Shown here piece by piece: positions 1 through 8,969 of a stretch of 64,000 nt of DNA. Location of the stretch: the NCBI RefSeq assembly GCF_022827545.1, contig NZ_CP094669.1:3500001-3564000 (forward strand). The letters run 5' to 3'. This stretch comes from Hymenobacter tibetensis (GTDB taxonomy: Bacteria; Bacteroidota; Bacteroidia; Cytophagales; Hymenobacteraceae). Each line of letters starts with the position of its first letter. The stretch's first letter is position 1. The notes below the pieces were generated by a model, which was not told where the DNA came from, did no database searches, and saw only the letters and a program-made list of their open reading frames with translations. The position numbers and the translations under genes were made by a program.

Positions 1-329
1 AGTCTGACTCCCTGCGCCCCCTCATTATGGCCTACGACGTGCGGCCTAGTGGTCAACTCGGCAAGGGGCGCGTGTTTTTCGACATGAGCAAGCTCAACCG
101 GCCCCGGCCCAAGGAAACGCCCGATGGGCTAAAAACCGACCGCAACGGCAATATCTGGGCTTCCGGCTTCGGGGGCATCGTTGTGCTATCGGCGCGGGGG
201 CAGCACCTGGGCACCATCGACACCGGCGAAGTGGTGGCCAACTGTGCCTGGGGCGACGACGGGCGTACGCTCTACATTGCCTCCGGCAGCTTCTTATGTC
301 GGGTAAAAACCTTGGCGCAAGGTTTCTGA
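1..329 (+). CDS. SMP-30/gluconolactonase-like protein, C-terminal part
   Basis: The reading frame is open from the left edge (first full codon at position 3) and ends at 329, so only about the last 108 residues are present. The fragment contains the motifs PDGLKTDRNGNIWASG and ANCAWGDDGRTLYIAS, which are typical of the last blades of the six-bladed SMP-30/gluconolactonase/LRE propeller. Proteins of this family hydrolyse sugar lactones with a divalent metal ion. The N-terminus, any signal peptide and the first metal ligands are outside the window, so substrate and cell location cannot be given. The family call is fairly secure; the exact reaction is not. Confidence 0.8.
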   Translation, partial: SDSLRPLIMAYDVRPSGQLGKGRVFFDMSKLNRPRPKETPDGLKTDRNGNIWASGFGGIVVLSARGQHLGTIDTGEVVANCAWGDDGRTLYIASGSFLCRVKTLAQGF

Positions 330-571
330 TTCTCAACTCCCTACCACTCCATTGCATTCAGTGGAGTTCTATTCGTGTCTGGCCCCGCCTGGCCCTTGGG
401 TGTGCCTTCAAGGGAAGCGTTGGAGCGGTTGCCGAGCGCCGCCTAGCGCCCCGGCAACATTTGGCTACCAGATAACCTTTGCCATCTGAGAGAAGTATTC
501 TACTGCAACTGATAAGCTTGCGGCACGCGCAGGTTCTATTTTGCTCAGTGCTTAAAGCTGCCTGTTACGCT

Positions 572-3568
572 ATGTCCACTGTGTTTTCGCCACCTGACTA
601 CCAACACATTTTTCGCTCTTTACCTGGTTGCTGCCTGTTGCTAACGCCCGACGGCACCGTGGTTGAATGCTCGGTTGGGTTCGCAACTGCCACGGGGCAG
701 TTGCGGGAAACTGTTGTTGGGCACGACCTGGCCGCGGCGTGGTCTACTGCTCCTACTCTAGTCCCGCACCTCACCGATTCGCTGGCCCACGTACAGGCTA
801 ATCGGCAGCCGCATACTATCCGCCACAACGCGCCCGGCGCGCCCCTGCTACTCACCCAAAGCCCGATACTCAACGCCCAAGGAGAGCTGCTTTTCATTCT
901 GCATACCGCCGAGCCAGCGCCGCTTGCAAGCAACGACAGCACCAACAGCAACGACAGTTCGGCGCTGCACAAACTTCAGCAAGAACTGAACACGGCCAAC
1001 CAGGAACTACAACAGGCGCTGTCGGAAGCCAACACCCAACGCAAGCGGCTGCACTCGCTCTTCATGCAGGCGCCCGCGGCCATTGCCACCTTGCGCGGTC
1101 CGAAGCATGTGTTCGAAATGGTGAATCCAGGCTATCAGCAGCTAGTGGGCAATCGGCCGTTGGTAGGCAAAACCATTCGGGAAGGACTGCCGGAGTTGGA
1201 GGACCAAGGCTTTTTCGAGCTGCTCGACTCGGTGTATCAAACCGGCCAAACCTACTACGGCAAGGACACAGTAGCCTACCTAGACCGCCACAATACGGGG
1301 CGCGTCTCGCCCTACCATTTCGATTTCATCTATCAGGCCATTCTCGATACGGCGGGGCAAATAGAAGGCATTCTGGTGTTTGCCTACGATGTATCAGAGC
1401 GAGTATCATCCCGGGAGAAGATGGAGCATAGCGAGTTGGAGCTGCAAACCGCCAACGAGGAACTAGCGACCATCAACGAAGAGCTACACGCTTCCAACGA
1501 GGAGTTCCACGCCAATAACGCCGAGCTGTCCAGCACCCAGCAAGAGCTACGGAGCCTCAACCTGGAGCTGGAATCCAGAGTGAAAGCCCGAACTCTGGAA
1601 CTGGACCTAACCCGGCAGGAAGCCGAGCAGCAACGCGCCCGCCTGGAGCGCTTTTTTATGCAGGCGCCGGCGGCTATCTGCGTACTGGATGGCCCCAACC
1701 TGGTATTCGAGCTGGTAAATCCTGGCTACCAACACATGTTTCCGGGCCGCGTGCTGCTGGGCAAGCCCATCTTGGAAGCCCTGCCCGAAATAGCCGGCCA
1801 CCCCATGTGGCAAACGCTACGTGAAGTATACAGAACCGGCGTGACGCACGAGGAAAAAGGCATTATGCTGTCCATCGTACGCACGGCAGGCAGCCCGCCC
1901 GAAGACCTGTATTTCAACTACATTCAGCAGGCCCGCTTTGATGCCCGAGGCCGGATTGATGGCATCTTGGTGTTTGCATACGAAGTAACCGAGCAGGTGC
2001 GGGCCCAGCAACGGGAAGCACATGCAGCCCGGGCTTTCGAAACCATGACCAATGCCGTGCCACACCAGGTCTGGACGGGCACGCCCAACGGCGACATGAA
2101 CTACTACAACCAGCAGTGGTACGACTACACGGGCAGCACATTCGAGGAAGTGAAGGGCCAGGGCTGGCAGCAGTATTGCCACCCCGAAGACCTGCCCCGA
2201 CAGCGCAAACAATGGCTCAGGGCCGTGCACAGTGGCCAGCCTTACCAGACAGAAGCCCGCCTACGCAACCGCGAAGGAGTTTTCCGCTGGTTTCTGATTC
2301 GGGCCCAGCCTTCGTACAACGACCAAGGCGTGGTCGTTAAGTGGTTTGGCTCGAACACCGACATACACGAGCAGAAGCGCCTAGAGCAAACTTTGCTGGA
2401 GAGTGAACAGTACTTCCGGGCCATGGCCGACAACGTGCCTGCCATGATTTGGGTGACGCGGCCGGATGGGCAGTGCGTGTACCTCAACCAGCAGTGGTAT
2501 GAATACACGGGCCAAACCGAGCAAGAAGCCTTAGGCTTCGGCTGGACCAACGCCATTCATCCAGATGAATCCGAGCAAGCAGGCCAAGCGTTTCGCGACG
2601 CCAACGACCGGCACGAAACGTACAGCATGGTGTATCGCCTCCAAACCAACACCAATTTGTACCGTTGGGTGGTGGATACTGGCAAGCCCAAGTTCAGCGC
2701 TACTGGCGAGTACCAGGGCTTTGTAGGCTCCGTGGTGGATATTCATGAGCGTAAAATGGCCGAGCAGGCGCTACGCCTGGCCAGCCAACGCCTAGCCACC
2801 ACCAACAAAGAGCTGCGCGCCGCCCACCAGCGAAGCCAGCAAGCCAACGCCGAACTGGCCTTAACCAACGAGCAGCTCACGCGCATCAACCAGGACCTCG
2901 ACAACTTTGTGTACACCGCCTCGCACGACCTGCGGCAACCCGTCAACAACATGGCGGGCGTGTTCGAGGAGCTGAAGCGCAGCGCCACCTTCCACGACCC
3001 CGAGGCCGAGCAACTGGTGCAGATGTTCGAGGGCGCCTTGCACCAGATTCATACCACCATTCAGGGGCTGGCGGAGGTGGTGCACGTGGAGCGCCGCAAC
3101 GAGCAGTTTCCGCTGGAGCCTGTGGAGCTGCTGCCCCTCACCAACGGTGTTATTCAAAGCATGAAAAGCCAGGTGGCCGCCCTGAAGGCCGAGTTTGAAC
3201 TGGATTTCAAGGCGCTGCCCACCGTTCATTTCGCCCAACTCAACCTGCAAAGCATCCTGTATAATCTGCTCAGCAACGCCCTCAAATACGCGCACCCCGA
3301 CCGCAAACCCGTAGTACGCGTCAGCAGTGAGGTGGCCCCGGATGGCAGCCCCGTTTTGGTGGTGCAAGACAACGGCCTGGGCCTGGATATGGAGCGCTAT
3401 GGCAGTGACCTGTTCAAGATGTTCCGCCGCTTCCATGACCACGTAACCGGCTCGGGCATGGGCCTATACCTCGTCAACCGCATTGTGCGGCAAGGCGGGG
3501 GCCATATTGAAGTCGATAGCACTGTTGGCGTGGGCACCACCTTCCGCATCTTCCTGCCCAAAGAGTAG
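572..3568 (+). CDS. Multi-PAS sensor histidine kinase (orphan)
   Basis: A 998-residue cytoplasmic-looking kinase with no clear membrane segment. Five PAS-like domains can be read at about residues 10-110, 164-290, 362-480, 490-610 and 612-735, with a Glu/Asn/Leu-rich coiled coil (about 295-360) between the second and third. A HisKA domain follows, with SHDLRQP (phospho-acceptor His near residue 785), then a HATPase_c domain with NLLSNALKYA, DNGLGL and GSGMGLYLV. PAS 2 and PAS 3 share MQAPAAI, NPGYQ and ILVFAY, so they look like an internal duplication. An in-frame TTG lies at 479, but ATG 572 is preferred because homology begins just after it. No response regulator is adjacent. It probably integrates several intracellular signals by phosphorelay; the ligand is unknown. 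Confidence 0.88.
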   Translation: MSTVFSPPDYQHIFRSLPGCCLLLTPDGTVVECSVGFATATGQLRETVVGHDLAAAWSTAPTLVPHLTDSLAHVQANRQPHTIRHNAPGAPLLLTQSPILNAQGELLFILHTAEPAPLASNDSTNSNDSSALHKLQQELNTANQELQQALSEANTQRKRLHSLFMQAPAAIATLRGPKHVFEMVNPGYQQLVGNRPLVGKTIREGLPELEDQGFFELLDSVYQTGQTYYGKDTVAYLDRHNTGRVSPYHFDFIYQAILDTAGQIEGILVFAYDVSERVSSREKMEHSELELQTANEELATINEELHASNEEFHANNAELSSTQQELRSLNLELESRVKARTLELDLTRQEAEQQRARLERFFMQAPAAICVLDGPNLVFELVNPGYQHMFPGRVLLGKPILEALPEIAGHPMWQTLREVYRTGVTHEEKGIMLSIVRTAGSPPEDLYFNYIQQARFDARGRIDGILVFAYEVTEQVRAQQREAHAARAFETMTNAVPHQVWTGTPNGDMNYYNQQWYDYTGSTFEEVKGQGWQQYCHPEDLPRQRKQWLRAVHSGQPYQTEARLRNREGVFRWFLIRAQPSYNDQGVVVKWFGSNTDIHEQKRLEQTLLESEQYFRAMADNVPAMIWVTRPDGQCVYLNQQWYEYTGQTEQEALGFGWTNAIHPDESEQAGQAFRDANDRHETYSMVYRLQTNTNLYRWVVDTGKPKFSATGEYQGFVGSVVDIHERKMAEQALRLASQRLATTNKELRAAHQRSQQANAELALTNEQLTRINQDLDNFVYTASHDLRQPVNNMAGVFEELKRSATFHDPEAEQLVQMFEGALHQIHTTIQGLAEVVHVERRNEQFPLEPVELLPLTNGVIQSMKSQVAALKAEFELDFKALPTVHFAQLNLQSILYNLLSNALKYAHPDRKPVVRVSSEVAPDGSPVLVVQDNGLGLDMERYGSDLFKMFRRFHDHVTGSGMGLYLVNRIVRQGGGHIEVDSTVGVGTTFRIFLPKE

Positions 3569-3624
3569 TTGAGCGGGTTGCCACGCGCTAGCTGTGGACA
3601 CTCCTGTTCGGCTGGCGCGGGTCA

Positions 3625-5367
3625 CTACACTTCCGTTACGGTGCGACCGGTGGTGGTAGCAGTGCTTTCGGTGGTAAGGCTGGCCACATATTTCCACTCC
3701 GAAACGGCGCTGGCAGCAGTGAAAGTCACTTCCACGAAACCGCGCTGGGAGGCGTCCAGGTAGTGAAGGTCGTCGATGAGGAGCTCGTTGGACTGCTCGA
3801 AGCCCTTGATAGCGGCCGCATTGCCCGCCAGGATAGTCTCGAAGCCCGGCGACGAAACGGACGAGCAGGCAAATTCAGCTCCTAGCTTGCGGCCCCCGTT
3901 TTCCTTTAGGTCGCTGTACCAGGCGTTGTGCGTATCGCCGGCCAACGACACCAGTTTCTTGTTGCCGGCTGCCGCAAACACCGCTTCTCTTTCCGCTGGG
4001 TAGCCGTCCCAGGCATCCAAGTTGTAGGGCAACACGGTGGTAACCCGGGCCCGCTCGGCGGCCGTGACGGTGGAGTCGCCAGCCGCAATCCGGACCTTGA
4101 TACCCGCTAGTTGCGCGGCTACTGTGCTGTATTGGGTGAGCAGCGCCGTAGTCGGGTTGTTGGCGAGCTGGGCTACCAAAAACAAGAGCTCGACCGGTAT
4201 GTACATCTTGCCCATCAGCACCTGTGAGCCCAGTACCTGCCAGCGGGCCGTGCTGCCCCCTAAGCGGCCAGTTAGCCAAGCTTTCTGCTCGGCACCCAGT
4301 ATGGTGCGGTTCGGGTTCAGCCAGGCCGCACCAAACGCCGTGGTGTTGAACGCGCCGGTGGAGGGGTTGATGTAGTCCGCCAAGCTCAGCTGCTTGTCGC
4401 GGCCGATGAGGCGAGTGTCGAGCATCATCAGGTTCACGAGGCCCCCGAAGTCGAAGCTGCGGTAGATTTTCGTTTTGTCGCTCACGCGCGCCGGCAAGTA
4501 TTCGTGCCACACCTGAATGGCGTACTGCTTGCGTTGCTCGAACGCCCCTTCTGTACCTTCCGTGTGGTTTTCGGCGCCCGTCTTATAGGCATCGTTGGCA
4601 ATTTCGTGGTCGTCCCAGACGCAAATGAACGGCTTGAGCTGGTGGGCTTTCTGTAGCTGTTTGTCGCTTCGGTATTGCTTGTAGCGCGTGCGGTAATCCT
4701 CAATGGTAAGGATTTCGCCTGCGGGCAGATGGGCCCGGTTCAGCATGGCGGTAGCTGGATTGGTGCCGTAGCCGCCCGCCCCGTATTCGTAGATATAGTC
4801 GCCGAGGTGCACCACCACGTCGGCCGCAGATTCGGCCACGGCGCCGTATACGTTGAACAACCCAGCCTGGTAATTGGCGCACGACACCACGGCTAGCTTC
4901 ACGCTGCTGGCTTGCCCGGTGGTGGGCAACGTGCGCGTTTCACCCACCAACGATTCCGCTTTCGTTCGGTCGTTGCGGAAGCGGTAGAAGTACTTTTTGT
5001 TGGAAGTTAAGCCAGTGACGTCCACGCTCACTGTATAGTCGGCGGCAGCGGCGGCCGTGGCAGTACCACTTTTAGTTAAGGAGCTAAAGCTGTTGCTTTC
5101 CGCTACTTCCCACTGAATGGCAACGTCGCCGGTTTCGTTGTCGGCGCTGGTGTATCGAGTCCAGAGTATAACGCTGCTGGCAGTTGGGTCGAAGCTGGCA
5201 ACGCCTTCCCGAAAACCAAAGTCGCCGGTATACTGGGTGGCGCTATCGTCGTCATCGGCGCAGCTGCTGAGCACACTAGGCAGCAAGGCCATGCTACCCG
5301 AAACCAGCGCAGTATGCTTGATAAACTCTCGTCTATTGATACGACGGGTACTCTTCTCCTTCGACAT
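3625..5367 (-). CDS. PhoD-family alkaline phosphatase / metallophosphoesterase
   Basis: A 580-residue exported phosphatase. The N-terminus starts MSKEKSTRRINRREFIKH, a twin-arginine type signal, and continues to LPSVLSSC followed by several Asp, a lipobox, so the protein is probably a lipoprotein beyond the inner membrane. A PhoD_N beta-sandwich (about 55-140) precedes the catalytic metallophosphatase domain. Metal-binding motifs are visible: SCANYQAGLFN, HLGDYIYEYG, CVWDDHEIANDAY and LAGDTHNAWY. The family hydrolyses phosphodiesters and phosphomonoesters using Ca and Fe. ATG 5367 is preferred to upstream in-frame starts because it begins right at the signal sequence. It converges with the kinase gene and has no evident operon partner. 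Confidence 0.9.
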   Translation of the reverse strand: MSKEKSTRRINRREFIKHTALVSGSMALLPSVLSSCADDDDSATQYTGDFGFREGVASFDPTASSVILWTRYTSADNETGDVAIQWEVAESNSFSSLTKSGTATAAAAADYTVSVDVTGLTSNKKYFYRFRNDRTKAESLVGETRTLPTTGQASSVKLAVVSCANYQAGLFNVYGAVAESAADVVVHLGDYIYEYGAGGYGTNPATAMLNRAHLPAGEILTIEDYRTRYKQYRSDKQLQKAHQLKPFICVWDDHEIANDAYKTGAENHTEGTEGAFEQRKQYAIQVWHEYLPARVSDKTKIYRSFDFGGLVNLMMLDTRLIGRDKQLSLADYINPSTGAFNTTAFGAAWLNPNRTILGAEQKAWLTGRLGGSTARWQVLGSQVLMGKMYIPVELLFLVAQLANNPTTALLTQYSTVAAQLAGIKVRIAAGDSTVTAAERARVTTVLPYNLDAWDGYPAEREAVFAAAGNKKLVSLAGDTHNAWYSDLKENGGRKLGAEFACSSVSSPGFETILAGNAAAIKGFEQSNELLIDDLHYLDASQRGFVEVTFTAASAVSEWKYVASLTTESTATTTGRTVTEV

Positions 5368-5815
5368 GACACTGAGCATGATAATGAAGGCATAAAAGTA
5401 TACCTGCCACATTATCAAGATATTATTGAAGGATTACCGAATCACTTCCTCTCCTCCACTACCGCCCACAGCCGGCCGTGCCACGCACAATACCCAGGCC
5501 CAGGCTGCTCTTATGTGCTCCTTTACTTCCGGCCAAACTTGTAGGGTACGGCACACGGAGTGAGAGGTTAAGCCCGTATTTTTTTACAGCGCTCCGCACC
5601 TTGGCCTGCCAAAACAAGGACTATGATTTATCATATTTATTTTCTGTCCAGCTTAGTTCACTGAAAAACGGCATTACAGGGCTTTCAACCCATCTTCCTT
5701 CTCAATTATAACATTTTAGCTATCCTTAATTAATACTGTCATTACTTTTTTACTAACAAAATTACAATATAAAATACCTGAAACTCACCATTTCAGGTGG
5801 CGTATAGGGGGTCCA
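5368..5815. other. Intergenic region, no gene seen
   Basis: About 450 bp between two divergent genes, markedly richer in A and T than its surroundings from about 5570 onward. Only short unconvincing frames occur. It should hold the promoters of the PhoD gene and the DUF2382 gene, but no promoter match is clear enough to place. Confidence 0.5.
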
Positions 5816-6292
5816 ATGACAACCTCATCCGACACCTTTTCCGCTGATGCCGCTGGCCGGCTGCCCGCTACTCCTTCGACGGCCCCCCTTGTGGTACCGA
5901 TAATCGAAGAGCACGCCGTTGTTCACCGCGAAGTGGTGGAAAGCGGGCGCGTCCGCCTATCAAAAGTGGTGCAGGAGCACGAAGAGGCTATTGACTTTGC
6001 GCTGCAGCACGAAGAAGTGAAGGTAGAGCGGGTGGACGTTAACCGCTTTGTGGCCGACGAAGCCCCCGCCCCTACCATGCGCTACGAAGGCGACACGCTA
6101 GTCATTCCGGTGGTGCGTGAGGTGCTCGTGAAACGGCTACTCCTTGTAGAGGAGCTGCACGTGACCAAGCACCAAGTGCAAACCCAAGAAACGCAAACTG
6201 TAACTCTCCGCCACGAGCAAGTTCAGGTGGAACGCCTGGCGCCCGATGGCACTGTACTTCCAACTCCCCATTCCCAAAACCCAACCCTTTAA
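5816..6292 (+). CDS. YsnF/AvaK-type DUF2382 stress protein (short)
   Basis: 158 residues. Almost the whole protein is one DUF2382 (YsnF/AvaK) unit: VVPIIEEHAVVHREVVESGR, VRLSKVV and an EEVKVERVDVNRFV segment, then a second half starting LVIPVVREVLVKRLLLVEEL and ending in HEQVQVERL. The repeat alternates charged beta-strands and has no signal peptide, so it is expected in the cytoplasm. The domain is common in bacterial general-stress proteins but has no proven biochemical activity. The larger DUF2382 gene begins 24 bp downstream on the same strand, so the two probably form an operon. Confidence 0.85.
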   Translation: MTTSSDTFSADAAGRLPATPSTAPLVVPIIEEHAVVHREVVESGRVRLSKVVQEHEEAIDFALQHEEVKVERVDVNRFVADEAPAPTMRYEGDTLVIPVVREVLVKRLLLVEELHVTKHQVQTQETQTVTLRHEQVQVERLAPDGTVLPTPHSQNPTL

Positions 6293-6316
6293 TTGTTCAC
6301 TAATTCTCTTAAAGCT

Positions 6317-7201
6317 ATGAGCCAGACAGTAGTAGGAATTTTCGATAGTGCTGCCGAAGCGCAGAATGCTGCCCAGCAACTTCAAGCCGCTGGTTTCAGC
6401 CTTGAGCACGTAGACGTATCAACGGGCAATGCCCAATCCGGCCAATCCAGCCAATCATCGGATTCAAGCAATTACACCAATACTAGCGGTACTGCCACAG
6501 AAGGTGTTGCTGACGCTGCCGGCCGCACCGGCGACGGTATCGGCAACTTCTTCAGCAACCTCTTCGGGGGCGACGAGTACGAAGACACTCAGCGTTATTC
6601 GCACGTAGCTCGCTCAACGGGCTCTATTGTAACCGTACACGCCCATTCCGCTGAAAACGCACACCGCGCTGCTGAAATCCTGGACGCCGCCGGTGCTATC
6701 GACGTAAATGAGCGCGCTCAGCAATCAGGCTACCAGTCTACGGGTGGTCAGGCTTACGCCAGCGAAGCCACTACTGGCAGCGAAGGCATGTCGGCCAAGG
6801 TTATCGAAGAAAACCTACAGGTAGGCAAGCGGGTAGAGCAAACGGGTGGCGCTCGTCTGCGCAGCCGTATCATTGAGCGTCCGGTGGAAGCTAGCGTGCG
6901 GTTGCGTGAAGAGCACGTAACGGTACAGCGCAACCCAGTGAACCGCCCTGCTACCGAAGCCGACTTCAACACCTTCAAGGAAGGCAACATTGAAATCACG
7001 GAAAGCGCTGAGCGTGCCGTAGTAGGCAAAGAAGCCCGCGTGGTAGAAGAAGTAACGCTAGGCAAAGAAGTAACCGAGCGCGAAGAAACCATCCACGACA
7101 CGGTGCGCAAAACCGAAGTGGACGTAGAGCGCCTCGACGGTGGCACCACCGATACAACCGGCTCCACCTACGATGCCGACGACACCACGACTCGTCGCTA
7201 A
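6317..7201 (+). CDS. General stress protein with 17M-like N-terminus and DUF2382 C-terminus
   Basis: 294 residues. The N-terminus (MSQTVVGIFDSAAEAQNAAQQL) resembles the general stress protein 17M fold, a small alpha/beta unit that recurs around residues 95-140 as STGSIVTVHAHSAENAHRA. A low-complexity Ser/Gly/Asn linker lies at about 35-75. The C-terminal half is a DUF2382 domain with KVIEENLQVGKRVEQTGGAR, VRLREEHVTVQRNPVNR and a Glu-rich end. An in-frame start at 6293 exists, but ATG 6317 coincides with the domain start. It is the second gene of a probable stress operon and is followed by a strong terminator. Function beyond a stress association is unknown. Confidence 0.85.
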   Translation: MSQTVVGIFDSAAEAQNAAQQLQAAGFSLEHVDVSTGNAQSGQSSQSSDSSNYTNTSGTATEGVADAAGRTGDGIGNFFSNLFGGDEYEDTQRYSHVARSTGSIVTVHAHSAENAHRAAEILDAAGAIDVNERAQQSGYQSTGGQAYASEATTGSEGMSAKVIEENLQVGKRVEQTGGARLRSRIIERPVEASVRLREEHVTVQRNPVNRPATEADFNTFKEGNIEITESAERAVVGKEARVVEEVTLGKEVTEREETIHDTVRKTEVDVERLDGGTTDTTGSTYDADDTTTRR

Positions 7202-7223
7202 GTTAACGAACTCCATCTGACGG

Positions 7224-7252
7224 AAAAGGCAGCCTACTAGGCTGCCTTTTTT
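7224..7252 (+). terminator. Intrinsic terminator after the DUF2382 pair
   Basis: An 11-bp perfect stem (7224-7234 with 7240-7250) with a 5-base loop, the right arm running into six T. It sits 23 bp after the stop of the stress gene. The left arm begins with four A, so it may also act on the opposite strand. Confidence 0.85.
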
Positions 7253-7304
7253 GTTTTGTGAGTAGCCGGTCGGCGGCAACTTCTTAGGCTGCCCTCTCCT
7301 GCAT

Positions 7305-8495
7305 TTAGACCACTGAAAGCCGGCTGATTGGCTGATAGTGGGTGAACTCTATTTCGGGCGCCAGGTACCCCGCCCGCACGGGCTCTTTGCGGAGCAAGTC
7401 GGTGCTGAGGTACTTTTTGTTGCTGTCGCAGAGTAGCGTCACGACGGTGGCGGCCGAACCCAGGGCCGCTGCCTGCCGGATGGCGCCAATTACATTGGCC
7501 CCCGAGGAAATACCAACTGCCAGCCCGAGCTGGGTTGCCAGTTTTTGCGCCATCAGAATGGCGTCGCCGTCGTTGGCTTGCACCACGTGGTCGAGCTTCT
7601 GAAGGTCTACCAGCGCGGGAATAAACTCGTCGGAAATGCCCTGGATGCGATGCGAGCCTACCTTGTAGCCGGTGGTCAGCGTGGGCGACTCGGCGGGCTC
7701 CAACGGATGAATACGGACCGCCGGATTTTTGCTGCGCAGGTAGCTACCCACCCCCATTACGGTACCGCCCGTACCCACGCCCGCCACAAAGGCATCGGGG
7801 GTGCGGCCCAAGCCCCGTAGCTGCTCCCAAATTTCCACGCCCGTGGTGCGGGCATGCGCTTTGGCATTGACACCGTTCTCGAACTGCCGGGGCAGAAACA
7901 CATTGGGGCAGGCAGCAGCTATGGCTTCGGCTTGCTTGATACTGCCCAAAAAGCCGCCCTGCTCTTTGCTGACTAAAGTTATTTCGGCGCCCAAGCTGCG
8001 GATGATGTTCACCCGCTCGGCGCTCAGCCAGTCGGGCATCAGGATGCGGACCGGGTGGCCGAGGGCTTTTCCAATGGCGGCAAACGCAATGCCGGTGTTG
8101 CCGCTGGTGGCCTCCACAATAGTGTCGCCGGGCTTTATTTCGCCGGTGCGGTACGCCTCTTGCAGGATGTAGAGCGCCATTCTGTCCTTTAGGCTACCCG
8201 TCAGGTTGTAGTGCTCACACTTCACGTAGATGCGGCCGGGCTGGCCCTGATAGTGGTAGTGGAGTTCCAGCATAGGCGTGTTGCCTACCAAGTGCCAGAG
8301 GTGGTTGAATTTCTCGGTTAGCTCCGCCGACAAACAACAAGGCGCTTTGGTAAGATGCGCCGCGTCCGGCGGATGAATGGCAGCAGTAGCTTCTGGCAGC
8401 GCCGCATCGGCGGTCGGCCACTTGGCGGAGGTGGCACGAATGCCAGCTAGAAACGAGACGGGAATGGCGTGCGAAACGCGAGTAGCAACGGTCAT
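7305..8495 (-). CDS. PLP-dependent cysteine-synthase-family enzyme under SAM riboswitch control
   Basis: 396 residues, fold-type II PLP enzyme. The Schiff-base lysine is in [11 protein letters not shown] (Lys 103); the Asn loop is [13 protein letters not shown], the phosphate-binding glycines are [10 protein letters not shown], and the C-terminal serine loop is [11 protein letters not shown]. These match cysteine synthase (O-acetylserine sulfhydrylase), but homology starts near residue 60 ([16 protein letters not shown]), leaving an unusual N-terminal extension of about 55 residues, Ala- and Pro-rich, or a real start further in. The leader carries a SAM-I riboswitch with terminator, which ties the gene to methionine/SAM supply. 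A role in making homocysteine or cysteine for methionine synthesis is inferred; the acceptor substrate cannot be read from sequence. Confidence 0.85.
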   Translation of the reverse strand: MTVATRVSHAIPVSFLAGIRATSAKWPTADAALPEATAAIHPPDAAHLTKAPCCLSAELTEKFNHLWHLVGNTPMLELHYHYQGQPGRIYVKCEHYNLTGSLKDRMALYILQEAYRTGEIKPGDTIVEATSGNTGIAFAAIGKALGHPVRILMPDWLSAERVNIIRSLGAEITLVSKEQGGFLGSIKQAEAIAAACPNVFLPRQFENGVNAKAHARTTGVEIWEQLRGLGRTPDAFVAGVGTGGTVMGVGSYLRSKNPAVRIHPLEPAESPTLTTGYKVGSHRIQGISDEFIPALVDLQKLDHVVQANDGDAILMAQKLATQLGLAVGISSGANVIGAIRQAAALGSAATVVTLLCDSNKKYLSTDLLRKEPVRAGYLAPEIEFTHYQPISRLSVV

Positions 8496-8584
8496 GGCAG
8501 CAAGACGTTAAGGTGTAAAACACGTACTTAAAACCGCCTCTCTACCTGCTAGCACTCGATCAAGAAAGCTTATCGAAAAGGCAT

Positions 8585-8615
8585 AAAAAAAGCCCTCCCG
8601 ACAAGTCAGAAGAGC
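8585..8615 (-). terminator. Riboswitch expression platform: intrinsic terminator
   Basis: On the minus strand an 11-bp stem with G-U pairs (8605-8615 with 8592-8602) and a two-base formal loop is followed by seven U. The segment ACUUGUC (8600-8606) inside it can instead pair with GAUAAGU (8641-8647), the 3' strand of riboswitch stem P1. SAM binding would therefore free the terminator, and lack of SAM would allow the antiterminator. Confidence 0.85.
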
Positions 8616-8641
8616 AGCACCTTTCCGTGCGCATCTTTCAA

Positions 8642-8752
8642 CTTATCTTCTCCCAAGCAAACCGAAGTCTTCTTGGAACAGGATTTAGCACCTGGTATCA
8701 CTACTGGTTGCTAAGGCATCATAGGGCCTGTCCCTCCGCCTTTCTTGATAAG
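8642..8752 (-). promoter_or_regulatory. SAM-I (S-box) riboswitch
   Basis: Reading the minus strand, the P1 stem CUUAUC ... GAUAAG encloses the S-box core in the right order: AAGAAAGGCGGAGGGA with the kink-turn region, the pseudoknot partner GGCCCUAUGAUGCC, UUAGCAACC, then CAGGUGCUAAAUCC, then a P4 hairpin closed by CUUCGG. It lies about 150 bp upstream of the cysteine-synthase-like gene, with an intrinsic terminator between. The known class turns genes off when S-adenosylmethionine is abundant. Confidence 0.93.
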
Positions 8753-8916
8753 TGCTCCGGTGAAGGAGCGTGCCGTAAATATAGGAACGAGAACTAACTA
8801 TGCAAGAGCACGCTACAAAAAATCAAGCAAGTCATTCGCCATACAACAGAGTACCCGCCACCCCGAGTACCGCTCTGCCGGCTCGTCCCAGCACCCCGCT
8901 GCTGGCCACGCAACAG

Positions 8917-8946
8917 AAAAGGCTCCAGCAGTTGCCGGAGCCTTTT
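8917..8946 (-). terminator. Bidirectional-looking terminator
   Basis: A 10-bp perfect stem (8917-8926 with 8937-8946), beginning with four A and ending with four T, 24 bp after the stop of the minus-strand dehydrogenase at 8970. It separates that gene from the SAM riboswitch leader. Confidence 0.75.
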
Positions 8947-8969
8947 ATCTTCTCGAATCTAAGATAGCG

